The notes beneath the pieces are model-generated. The model was not told the origin of the DNA. It saw only the letters and a list, made by a program, of their open reading frames with translations, and searched no databases. The position numbers were made by a program, and so were the translations under genes. From Bacteroidaceae bacterium (GTDB lineage Bacteria; Bacteroidota; Bacteroidia; Bacteroidales; Bacteroidaceae): a stretch of DNA of 43,698 nt. Shown piece by piece: positions 32,246-39,411 of the stretch (position 1 is its first letter; each line of letters opens with the position of its first letter). The stretch spans positions 1 through 43,698 of the forward strand of contig JAFTSK010000185.1 of NCBI GenBank assembly GCA_017467385.1. Reading direction: 5' to 3'.

Positions 32246-34783
32246 ATGAGAAACAAATTCACATTCGTTATCGTTTCCTTGTTGATAGGAATCAGTTTGC
32301 AGGCACAAGTTCCCTTGTCCAAGTTCAAAGTTTCCTCGCCAGTAGCTGTGCGTATGCCTGTTCTGGGAGACAGTATTAATCTGAAAGGCGAAAAGTTTGC
32401 CGTTAAAGACTTGTTGAAGACACCGGTTACCTTAGATTTGGAAGGTCGGGAAACGCAGACTCTTTCGGCTGACACAACAGGGTATATTTCTTTGCCTAAA
32501 GCGGAGGAAGGCAATCTTTTCTATTTGCTGGAAACAACTGTTCGTGCAGACCGCTTTTCCAATGCCACATTGAAAGTCTTCTCGCCTGTTCGCTTTGAAG
32601 TTTTTGTCGATGGACAGATGAAGCAAAGCAGTCCGACGGCAAGCGATTCAATCTCCCAAATACGTCCGGTTACAGTAAATCTGCGGATGGAACCGGAGAC
32701 GAACTACAAGGTGGTGGTAAAATTGTTGTCAATGGCTGATGACAAGATGGAGCCTATGCTGAAGTGTGAATTGGAGAATGGAAAGGACTTCAAGGAGGTT
32801 CCTCTTCATGCAGGGCCGGATTTGAAACGTCGCTTTTCGCTGTATGAAACGACTTTCGGCTCTAAAGTTACGTTGCTCTCTTTGTCTCCTAACGGCAAAT
32901 ATCTCTTGTTAGGAACAACGGACAGTTATTCTGTCAAGAAAGTACAGACTGCCTATTCTTTATTGGATGCCAAAACCCGGAAAGTCATTTTGGCGCATGT
33001 TCCTCATGGAGCCCGTTGGATGCCGCAAAGCAACAAGCTTTGTTACCTGGAGAATGGCGACCAGACCAAGCGTTTGGTTTCCTTTGATCCCGCAACCAAT
33101 ACCCGTACAGTCATTCAAAAGAATATACCGGAAGGTACATATTATTGGTCGCCTACAGAAGATTTCCTGATTTATAGCATGGCGGATATAAACCTGAAAG
33201 GAAAGTCTTCCTTGAATCGTCTTCTGATGCCGGACGACCGTATCCCGGGTGCCCGTAATCGGAGCTATCTGATGAAGTTCGATTTGAAGACAGGAATATC
33301 CGAACGTTTGACATACGGTAGCCAGAGTGTCTACTTCTGTGATATTTCCAATGACGGTAAGCAGGTATTGTGCCTTTCCAGAAAGCCTGATATCACAAAG
33401 CATCCATTCAATTTCTATACCTTGTTTGCTTTGAATCTGGAGACCATGAAGGCCGATACTTTGATAAAGAACGATCCTTATCTGAATAGTGCTTATTATT
33501 CTCCGGATAAAACCCAGTTGTTGCTTATCGGTTCTCCGGAGGCTTTTGGTGGAATAGGAAAGAATTGCGGTAATCATCCGATTGCAAACGATTTTGACAA
33601 ACAAGCCTATCTGTTCGATATGGCTACCCGGAAGGTTACTCCTATTACACGTGATTTCAATCCTTCCGTTGAATTCTTGCAATGGAACCGTACCGACGGA
33701 TGTATCTATTTCAATACAACGGATGAAGACTGCCGGAATATCTATCGTTATGTTCCGGAAAAGAAGGAATTCGAGAAATTGCCATTGGAAGAAGATGTAA
33801 TCAGCAGCTTCTCGCTTCCAAAGGATGCACCTAAGATGGCTGCTTATATTGGGGGTGGAAATACAAGTGCAGGAGTCGGTTATATGTACGATATGAAGAA
33901 GCAGACTTCTACGCTATTGGCAAATCCGATGGCTGAAAGGCTGGAAAATGTCCAGTTTGGCGAGATGGCCGAATGGAACTTTACAGCACAGGATGGAACC
34001 TTGATTAAAGGGATGAAATGCTTGCCACCGGATTTTGATGCGGAAAAGAAATATCCGTTGATCGTTTATTATTACGGTGGAACTACCCCAACGACACGAG
34101 GCATGACAAGCCCTTATTGCGCACAGCTTTTCGCTTCACGTGGTTATGTGGTTTATGTGATTCAACCGAGTGGTACCATTGGTTTTGGTCAGGAGTTTTC
34201 GGCTCGTCACGTCAATGCTTGGGGAGACTGGACGGCTGATGAAATCATCGAAGGAACAAAGAAGTTCTGCGAAGAACATCCTTTTGTAGACAGCAAGAAG
34301 ATAGGTTGTATCGGTGCTTCGTATGGTGGTTTCATGACACAGTATTTGCAGACAAAGACAGATTTGTTTGCGGCGGCTGTATCTCATGCGGGTATCAGTA
34401 ATGTAACGAGTTATTGGGGCGAAGGTTATTGGGGATATTCTTACAATGCGGTTGCCGCCGCTAAAAGTTATCCCTGGACAAACCCGGATTTGTTTGTGAA
34501 GCATGGTTCTTTGTTCAATGCAGACAAGATTAATACTCCGTTATTGTTGTTGCATGGTACCGTAGACACCAATGTTCCTATCGGCGAAAGCATTCAGTTG
34601 TATAATGCCCTGAAGATCTTGGGAAAAGAAGTGGAATTTGTAACCGTTAATGGGGAAGATCATTTCGTAGCCGACTACAACAATCGTTTGCAATGGCATA
34701 ACACCATCATGGCTTGGTTTGCCCGTTGGTTGCAGGATTCTCCACAATGGTGGGATGAATTGTATCCGAAACAGAGATGGTAA
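32246..34783 (+). CDS. Exported S9-family prolyl oligopeptidase-like peptidase
   Basis: An 845-residue exported serine peptidase. A signal peptide (1-20, ending LQAQ) is followed by a beta-propeller region (about 200-600; several NGKYLLLG/DGKQVLCLSRK-like blades) and a C-terminal alpha/beta hydrolase (about 620-845). The catalytic triad can be placed: S692 in GASYGGF, D774 in HGTVDTNVP and H806 in GEDHF. This is the S9 (prolyl oligopeptidase/dipeptidyl peptidase IV) clan. It is the last gene of the SusCD locus and the only hydrolase in it, suggesting that imported peptides are cut in the periplasm. A stem at 34795-34821 may terminate transcription. Substrate preference is not visible. Confidence 0.92.
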   Translation: MRNKFTFVIVSLLIGISLQAQVPLSKFKVSSPVAVRMPVLGDSINLKGEKFAVKDLLKTPVTLDLEGRETQTLSADTTGYISLPKAEEGNLFYLLETTVRADRFSNATLKVFSPVRFEVFVDGQMKQSSPTASDSISQIRPVTVNLRMEPETNYKVVVKLLSMADDKMEPMLKCELENGKDFKEVPLHAGPDLKRRFSLYETTFGSKVTLLSLSPNGKYLLLGTTDSYSVKKVQTAYSLLDAKTRKVILAHVPHGARWMPQSNKLCYLENGDQTKRLVSFDPATNTRTVIQKNIPEGTYYWSPTEDFLIYSMADINLKGKSSLNRLLMPDDRIPGARNRSYLMKFDLKTGISERLTYGSQSVYFCDISNDGKQVLCLSRKPDITKHPFNFYTLFALNLETMKADTLIKNDPYLNSAYYSPDKTQLLLIGSPEAFGGIGKNCGNHPIANDFDKQAYLFDMATRKVTPITRDFNPSVEFLQWNRTDGCIYFNTTDEDCRNIYRYVPEKKEFEKLPLEEDVISSFSLPKDAPKMAAYIGGGNTSAGVGYMYDMKKQTSTLLANPMAERLENVQFGEMAEWNFTAQDGTLIKGMKCLPPDFDAEKKYPLIVYYYGGTTPTTRGMTSPYCAQLFASRGYVVYVIQPSGTIGFGQEFSARHVNAWGDWTADEIIEGTKKFCEEHPFVDSKKIGCIGASYGGFMTQYLQTKTDLFAAAVSHAGISNVTSYWGEGYWGYSYNAVAAAKSYPWTNPDLFVKHGSLFNADKINTPLLLLHGTVDTNVPIGESIQLYNALKILGKEVEFVTVNGEDHFVADYNNRLQWHNTIMAWFARWLQDSPQWWDELYPKQRW

Positions 34784-34794
34784 ATATAAATGAG

Positions 34795-34821
34795 GAAGGC
34801 TGCTATTGGATGGCAGCCTTC
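34795..34821 (+). terminator. Terminator of the SusCD locus
   Basis: A perfect 9-bp stem (34795-34803 with 34813-34821) and a 9-nt loop directly after the S9 peptidase stop; the following T-run is weak. It may act also on the convergent smalltalk gene. Confidence 0.55.
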
Positions 34822-34863
34822 TTTGCAAATATAAACGCTAATGAATTTTAGGATAAGGGTTTG

Positions 34864-34983
34864 TTACCCTACACAAGCGGTTACGCCCAATACTCCTGCC
34901 AAAGCCGAAGCTACTGCAATGACTATTTTCAGGATCGTACCCCACACATTCTCCTTTTTGGGTTCTGTTTCATTCATGTTCAT
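34864..34983 (-). CDS. Smalltalk micro-protein
   Basis: A 39-residue protein (start codon at 34981-34983, stop at 34864-34866). It has a charged start (MNMNETEPKKENVW) and one hydrophobic helix of about 20 residues (ILKIVIAVASALAGVLG) ending TACVG. This matches the Bacteroidales small protein called smalltalk, found next to HU-like DNA-binding proteins and often an amidase. An alternative start is the second ATG two codons later. It lies 12 nt after the HU-like gene stop, in the same direction, so the pair is probably an operon. The usual amidase gene is not present: the S9 peptidase ends on the opposite strand 80 nt away. Function is unknown. Confidence 0.8.
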   Translation of the reverse strand: MNMNETEPKKENVWGTILKIVIAVASALAGVLGVTACVG

Positions 34984-34995
34984 AGATTTTTAAGG

Positions 34996-35430
34996 TTACG
35001 CGGCTGTTTCGTTCTCTGTTTCACTCTCTGTTGTATCGGTGCTGCTACCCAGCTTGGTGTAAGAAAGGTCGGTAATGCCGCCCAATCCGATTCCCGGGTG
35101 GAAAAGGATACGCACTCTCGTGATAAGGGAAGTGTTGAATTCCTGTTCGGTCGATGCACCTTTGCAACTCAAACTGATACGAAGGGAACCCAAATCGCCC
35201 AAACGGACAATCTCACCGCCTTTCAAAGCGTCGATAATCACATCTTCCAAAGCGACCAGCACCGCATGAACATCCGCTTTCGTTACCGTACACGACTGCT
35301 GGATACGTTCTGCTATTTCACGAATACTTACATCCCCGCTGGTTTTCACTTGTGCATAATACTTTGGTTCGCTTTCGCGGTCACGAGGGTTGATACGAGG
35401 AATCACTGAATACTTTACTGTTCTTGCCAT
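34996..35430 (-). CDS. HU-like DNA-binding protein
   Basis: A 144-residue protein whose middle (about 35-120) fits the HU/IHF fold as seen in Bacteroidales-specific HU-like proteins: SIREIAERIQQSCTVTKADVHAVLVALEDVI in the helical dimer part, and the GDLGSLRIS turn before the beta arms. It has an extra N-terminal segment (1-33) and an acidic, Thr/Glu-rich tail (125-144), so it is longer than true HU (about 90). It is probably a nucleoid-type or regulatory DNA binder. It is divergent from the DUF4248 gene and upstream of smalltalk. The set of HU-like, smalltalk and DUF4248 genes is a known neighbour group in Bacteroides; the function of the group is not established. Confidence 0.85.
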   Translation of the reverse strand: MARTVKYSVIPRINPRDRESEPKYYAQVKTSGDVSIREIAERIQQSCTVTKADVHAVLVALEDVIIDALKGGEIVRLGDLGSLRISLSCKGASTEQEFNTSLITRVRILFHPGIGLGGITDLSYTKLGSSTDTTESETENETAA

Positions 35431-35526
35431 AGTCTTTTAAATTAAAAATTGAAAATTAAAAATGGTAGTTGACGGTGGATAGTTGCCTTCCGGACGGTAA
35501 TTATTCGTTGTCAACTGATTACAAAG

Positions 35527-35534
35527 CAAAGATA
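35527..35534 (-). promoter_or_regulatory. Candidate -7 element for the HU-like gene
   Basis: Minus strand TATCTTTG, a full TAnnTTTG match, about 97 nt before the start of the HU-like gene, leaving a long AT-rich leader. The 276-bp gap to the DUF4248 gene contains this and the plus-strand element at 35653-35660, and nothing else I recognise. Confidence 0.45.
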
Positions 35535-35652
35535 CGATGGGCAAGAACAGTCATTGTCGGTCTTGGTCGTGCTTGGTGGAGGAAAAGATAATAATGTCGA
35601 ATTTTGTCGTTATTAAGTTGATTTTCAGTTAGGTAAATAGTCGGAAAATCCG

Positions 35653-35660
35653 TATCTTTG
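35653..35660 (+). promoter_or_regulatory. Candidate -7 element for the DUF4248 gene
   Basis: TATCTTTG, a full match to TAnnTTTG, 46 nt before the ATG at 35707. The leader carries a short repeated CATAAATC motif. Confidence 0.45.
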
Positions 35661-35706
35661 AGGAAAGAAATCATCATTCATAAATCAAAAATCATAAATC
35701 AGTCAA

Positions 35707-35925
35707 ATGGAATCTTTCAAACTACAATCGTATGCCAAAGCAGATTTGGCTTTACTGTACAGCCCGAGAAGCGGAGTTGCTACCGCCCTTCAAAACCTGT
35801 ATCGCTGGATGAAGCGTAACGAAAACCTGATGTCGGAGCTTGAAGCCGTTGGTTACAACAAATACCGCCATTCTTTCCTGAAACAAGAGGTAGGGATTAT
35901 TGTCAAGTATTTGGGAGAACCGTAA
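35707..35925 (+). CDS. DUF4248 domain protein
   Basis: A 72-residue protein with the DUF4248 pattern (FKLQSYAKADLALLYSPRSGVATALQNLYRWMKRN, later HSFLKQEVGIIVKYLGEP). The family is short, basic and restricted mainly to Bacteroidales. The pattern looks like a helix-turn-helix DNA-binding fold, but I would not claim this. It is transcribed away from the HU-like gene and towards the primase-like gene. The 400 bp after it hold repeats and the terminator-like hairpin at 36241. Confidence 0.8.
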   Translation: MESFKLQSYAKADLALLYSPRSGVATALQNLYRWMKRNENLMSELEAVGYNKYRHSFLKQEVGIIVKYLGEP

Positions 35926-35970
35926 ATGGCTCTTTTTGCTTTATTGATATTTGATTCGCATGTGAGTAAA

Positions 35971-36000
35971 CGGGCTTTCAGCCCTTATATTTTAAGCAAA
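35971..36000. repeat. Partial copy of the 18555 miniature element (right end)
   Basis: CGGGCTTTCAGCCCTTAT, matching the right terminus of the element at 18555-18778, then AT-rich sequence and GCAAA. The rest of the element is missing. Confidence 0.6.
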
Positions 36001-36069
36001 AATAGACATTTCACATCATACATCAAACAGCATAAATCATAATTTAAAGATTGTTTGGATTTTCCAAAT

Positions 36070-36175
36070 TCCCCTCTTGAGAGGGGATTAAGGGGTGTGT
36101 GATACCCATACAGCTGGGTGTATTTTCACGCTTGATGTATCCTAACACACCCCCTTCCCCCTCTCAAGAGGGGGA
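36070..36175. mobile_element. Miniature element with long inverted ends, about 106 bp
   Basis: The left arm (36070-36100) and right arm (36145-36175) are inverted repeats of about 31 bp with a few mismatches. Each contains its own palindrome CCTCTTGAGAGG and the motif AAGGGGTGTGT or AAGGGGGTGTGT. A small CCCAGCTG-type stem is in the centre near 36104-36120. No coding capacity. It is a MITE-like or REP-like element of another family than the 18555 type. Confidence 0.65.
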
Positions 36176-36240
36176 GATCACTATTTCAAAACAGCTTCTT
36201 CTACATCAATAATCAAAAAAAATCCTTTACTCCCCAATCA

Positions 36241-36297
36241 AAAATCCTTTGGAGGAAGGGGGCTTCCTCCAAAGAACGTTGAGGCTTCCGTCAAAGG
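36241..36297. terminator. Hairpin of the dispersed terminator-like family
   Basis: The stem TCCTTTGGAGGAAG with CTTCCTCCAAAGAA and the trailing CTTCCGTCAAAG closely match 21396-21452. Here the T-run is interrupted, so activity is uncertain. It lies between the convergent DUF4248 and primase genes. Confidence 0.55.
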
Positions 36298-36308
36298 TTT
36301 TTGGGTCC

Positions 36309-36327
36309 AGGGTCCAAAATGGACCCT
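36309..36327. repeat. 19-bp palindrome, copy 1 (after the primase stop)
   Basis: AGGGTCCAAAATGGACCCT, a palindrome except for the three central bases. It directly abuts the stop codon of the primase gene (36328-36330). An inverted copy is inside the gene at 37785-37803, with similar flanks (GGGTCC here, GGGGCC there). Confidence 0.85.
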
Positions 36328-38694
36328 TTACACCCACTCACGTGCGTATTTCTCGAACTTGCCTCGCCATTGACGGTTCACGAAACGATAGCTATCTCCT
36401 TGTTGTACAATGATTTTCATCTCTAATAGACGCTGTCTGCAACGCTTGGCGGAGGACCTGCTGATGCCTTCTGAGTTTAAGGCTTCAATCAGCTCTGTGT
36501 ACGAAAATTCGGGCTTCAGTTTTTCCAATGCACTACGAACCTTGAAGTATTTCCGCATCTCGGTAGGAGGAGATTTCGGCTTCTGCAAAGAGGTGGCAAA
36601 CTGCAGGCTGTGCGACAGCAGCACCTCCATGATGGCCAATGAGAGCAGAAAGTCTTCGTCCGAACAGGTAATGTCGTGAAAGCTCCATTGGGATTCAAAC
36701 TTGCGGAGAGTGGTCAGCACCATCGCGATACGGGCGGCTATCAGTCCGCAACGGAACACGATCGATATAGGCCCTTCCACCTCTTCCATCTTCACGCCCT
36801 GCAAAGCCGATTCGAAGAAGGACTTGTGAAGCTCCCATTGCTCGGGGGTAAAGAACACTTCTGTGGGGTAAGCCTTGAGGTAACGGTACATCTCCAGTAC
36901 CCTTTCTGCCAGTCCTTTGAACAGCTTGTCCTTGTTCTCTTTATCGCCTCGGGGAGCCATCGAAAGGAAATTGGCCTTGTGTTCGGCCATGTAAATCATG
37001 TACCGGCTGTAAGCACCGTTTTCCAAGTTCGGACAAAGGCGGTAGAACTGTTGGGGAGTACCCGAACCACAGAATGCCATTTTTGGCGTATGAACGATAA
37101 AGGCACGCTTGTCGGTCTTGAAATCGCTGCCGAACATCTCGTGATGGAAGCAGGCACGTAGCAGGTCGTCGAACTGTCCGTATTCGGCTTTGACCGCCGA
37201 ATGAAGCGTATCAAACTCGCTGGCATTGAGGATAATGCCTTGCGGACTTCCTGCCAATAGCTGGATAAGCTGGCTACGGGAGGTATTGACAGCCACGCTG
37301 AGTGTCTCGCGCAGAAACGGTTCCGGACGAAGCTTGGTATCGGGATTACGCTTGTTCTTCAATGCCTGTTGGCGTTCCTGCTCCCATGCCAACAAAGCAT
37401 TGTCGTACTCCTTCTGCTTGGCCTTATGGGCAGCCTCCAGCTCCTTCTGGATTTCCCATACCAATCGGGAAGCATTGCTCATGATTCCCTTCCCGCTGGC
37501 CGAAGAAGCGATGACTGCCAAGAACAGATGCGGATAGACATACGTGTCGTCGTACACCATTCGGGTGTTGGGCATACAAGCACTCAGGTTGGTCAGCATG
37601 CTCAAGAGCAGCATATCCCGCTGGCGGTTGTTCTTGGCTATCCCGATTCCTTGCTTCAGCAGTTCGGGCAACGTATCGAAGATCCAGTCCGGCAGATAGG
37701 GGGCATTCATTCGCATTTTCTGGTTCCGTTCGCGGATTTCTTCTTCCCGATCTTCCTCTTCCTCGTGCTCGGAAGAAGGTGCTAAGGGTCCATTTTGGAC
37801 CCTGGCCCCGGAATACTCCCTTCTTGAGGTCTGATTTTTCTCCGTAAATCGGTAAGAATCAGTAATGTTACGACGAATCTCACCGGGTGCGTAATCGGGT
37901 GCGAATAAATTCATCTCTGCCAATTTGATTAGCAAACTCAACTCTTCGAGATTCATCCCGTTCCGACGGGCGGAAGCTCCCAATTTGAGCAGAAACTCAT
38001 GACGCTTCCCCGGAACGAACGGGTGGGTTTGCTGGAAACGATGGTAGAAAGTGTGTACGAATCCCGATGCTTGGGTAGGGGAGGACGCTTCTTCTTCTTC
38101 TTCCTTTTCACGCCAGGGGAAGACCTCACAGTTTTCGTTGATGAAGGCTTCCGGATCCCACGAAGCGTAGCACAGTCGGCTGATGTCCTTGCAGTGCATG
38201 TCTACCGATATGCCGAGCAGTCGTTCGATGTGTGCGGCTACCGCCGGATAAGCCAGCTCCTCATACTCTTGTTGCGATTCGGCCATCAGGTTGACCACTA
38301 CCTTGAATCCTTCGCCTGAGACGCTGAGCCAACCGGCGTACACCCAGGGCTGTTTTCGGAGAGTTTCCAACAGCTCCCGTGCCTTCCCTTCCACATGGTC
38401 GATGTCTACGACAGCCATTCCGCTGAGGCTGATGAAATTGGTTTTGGTGTGTCCGCCTTCGCAACAGCCGGCCACCAACAAGGCAGGCAGTTGGGCTTTG
38501 ATACGCCCGGCTTCGGCCGTTTTCCCTTCCCGTATCAGTTGCCTGTAGCTTTCGGTCTCGTTTTTCCACTTCCCGTTCCGGATGGCAGTTACAAACTTGG
38601 AGATGTCTATCCTGACGTTCTCCTTTACTCTTACGTTCTTGTAGAAAGAGCATTGTCCTCTTTCTACGTTCAGTTGTTTAATTTTGTTATTCAT
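36328..38694 (-). CDS. BT4734-type primase fused to DUF3987 helicase-like domain
   Basis: A 788-residue two-domain protein. Residues about 10-195 are the BT4734/VirE-N domain, a primase-like fold, with the acidic motif VVDIDH (D97, D99) and GWLSVSGEGFKVVV. Residues about 215-285 resemble a primase C-terminal helix bundle. A charged linker follows (about 295-330), then DUF3987 (about 335-700) with a Walker-A-like ASSASGKG at 396-403. The C-terminal end (710-788) looks winged-helix-like. Such proteins are common in Bacteroides islands, phages and integrated elements. The inverted 19-bp palindromes lie in the linker and just after the stop. The start at 38694 follows a consensus promoter and hairpin. 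Confidence 0.88.
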   Translation of the reverse strand: MNNKIKQLNVERGQCSFYKNVRVKENVRIDISKFVTAIRNGKWKNETESYRQLIREGKTAEAGRIKAQLPALLVAGCCEGGHTKTNFISLSGMAVVDIDHVEGKARELLETLRKQPWVYAGWLSVSGEGFKVVVNLMAESQQEYEELAYPAVAAHIERLLGISVDMHCKDISRLCYASWDPEAFINENCEVFPWREKEEEEEASSPTQASGFVHTFYHRFQQTHPFVPGKRHEFLLKLGASARRNGMNLEELSLLIKLAEMNLFAPDYAPGEIRRNITDSYRFTEKNQTSRREYSGARVQNGPLAPSSEHEEEEDREEEIRERNQKMRMNAPYLPDWIFDTLPELLKQGIGIAKNNRQRDMLLLSMLTNLSACMPNTRMVYDDTYVYPHLFLAVIASSASGKGIMSNASRLVWEIQKELEAAHKAKQKEYDNALLAWEQERQQALKNKRNPDTKLRPEPFLRETLSVAVNTSRSQLIQLLAGSPQGIILNASEFDTLHSAVKAEYGQFDDLLRACFHHEMFGSDFKTDKRAFIVHTPKMAFCGSGTPQQFYRLCPNLENGAYSRYMIYMAEHKANFLSMAPRGDKENKDKLFKGLAERVLEMYRYLKAYPTEVFFTPEQWELHKSFFESALQGVKMEEVEGPISIVFRCGLIAARIAMVLTTLRKFESQWSFHDITCSDEDFLLSLAIMEVLLSHSLQFATSLQKPKSPPTEMRKYFKVRSALEKLKPEFSYTELIEALNSEGISRSSAKRCRQRLLEMKIIVQQGDSYRFVNRQWRGKFEKYAREWV
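37785..37803. repeat. 19-bp palindrome, copy 2 (inside the primase gene)
   Basis: AGGGTCCATTTTGGACCCT, the exact reverse complement of copy 1 at 36309-36327. It encodes RVQNGPL (residues 298-304) in the linker between the two domains, so a domain boundary and a DNA repeat coincide. Confidence 0.85.
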
Positions 38695-38709
38695 AAAATT
38701 TGTAGCTTT

Positions 38710-38730
38710 GAAACGGCAACGTGCCGTTTC
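38710..38730 (-). promoter_or_regulatory. Hairpin in the primase gene leader
   Basis: A perfect 9-bp stem (38710-38718 with 38722-38730) with a 3-nt loop, about 16 nt before the start codon and just after the expected transcription start. It would be at the very 5' end of the mRNA. Confidence 0.6.
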
Positions 38731-38743
38731 GGATTGCCGGGAG

Positions 38744-38775
38744 CAAAGGTAATGAGGTTGCCTTAACTATGCAAA
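38744..38775 (-). promoter_or_regulatory. Promoter of the primase gene
   Basis: Minus strand TTTG (38772-38775), 20 nt, then TACCTTTG (38744-38751): both boxes and the spacing match the Bacteroides consensus. It is 50 nt before the start codon. Confidence 0.75.
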
Positions 38776-38903
38776 AGTGTTAAAAGCGACAAGTTTTAAA
38801 CTCTTATAATGCTTATTATCAGTAAGATAAGAATCCGTTTCTTGTCTTCTTTAACACTTTCTGAGATGGGTTTTCTTCGGTTGGTTTTTGTCAGTCGGAC
38901 ACC

Positions 38904-39104
38904 TTATTTTTGGGGCCGCTTTTCAGTCCTTTTCCGGGCTGTTTTCTTTTCCTTTTCATACAGTTGGATTTCCCGTTCCAACCACCTGACAATCTGTTTC
39001 ATGCACTTGATGCAAGCATTGCTGTAATTTCTTCCATACACTTTGTTCAAGCGTTTCAGTTCCGCCCATGTCCGTTTAAAAAAATGTAACAGTTCGTAAG
39101 CCAT
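38904..39104 (-). CDS. Small basic hypothetical protein
   Basis: A possible 66-residue protein, mostly helical, with an extremely basic C-terminus (KEKKTARKRTEKRPQK) and two cysteines (CIKC, 32-35). I do not recognise a family. It starts about 200 bp upstream of the primase promoter, in the same direction. A weak purine-rich AGGAAAAG precedes the ATG, but no -7 element is clear. It may be a nucleic acid binder, or not a gene. Confidence 0.4.
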   Translation of the reverse strand: MAYELLHFFKRTWAELKRLNKVYGRNYSNACIKCMKQIVRWLEREIQLYEKEKKTARKRTEKRPQK

Positions 39105-39245
39105 TTCTCTTTTCCTGTTTTAATGAATATTAAGTTTTTACGGCTACGAACTTACTGAAATTTTAACAGATTTTCTGAGGGGAGATAAGGTTGGAGGAAT
39201 ACATTTCTTAACTCTTCTTTTAGTAAGATTAAAAAATACCTCGCT

Positions 39246-39347
39246 TGTCATTCAGACGACCGTAGGGAGGAAGAATCTCGGTAACCCCCACTAAAGACAC
39301 ACTTTATGCTACCGAGATTTTTCGTCACTTTGCTCCTCTAAATGACA
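39246..39347. repeat. Miniature inverted-repeat element, 102 bp
   Basis: The ends are inverted: TTGTCATT near 39246 pairs with AATGACAA at 39341-39348. The inner stem GAATCTCGGTA / TACCGAGATTT (39273-39283 with 39309-39319) is also inverted. The sequence is of the TGTCATTC..GAAGAATCT type, which I recall as a frequent intergenic repeat in Bacteroidetes. It has no coding potential and lies between the small basic protein gene and the DUF1016 gene. The rest of 39105-39411 is AT-rich with no gene seen. Confidence 0.6.
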
Positions 39348-39411
39348 ATATTGGGTTTAGCGAAGATGTGTAGAAATGCAGATGAAAAGAGAATGATGAT
39401 AATTCTCTTAA

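Noticed and set aside
36676..37161. 161-residue plus-strand frame within the primase gene
   Set aside because: Antisense to a well-supported gene, with no start signal or recognisable domain.
38809..39027. 72-residue plus-strand frame with hydrophobic start
   Set aside because: It overlaps the small basic minus-strand gene, has no promoter and has the biased residues typical of antisense frames.
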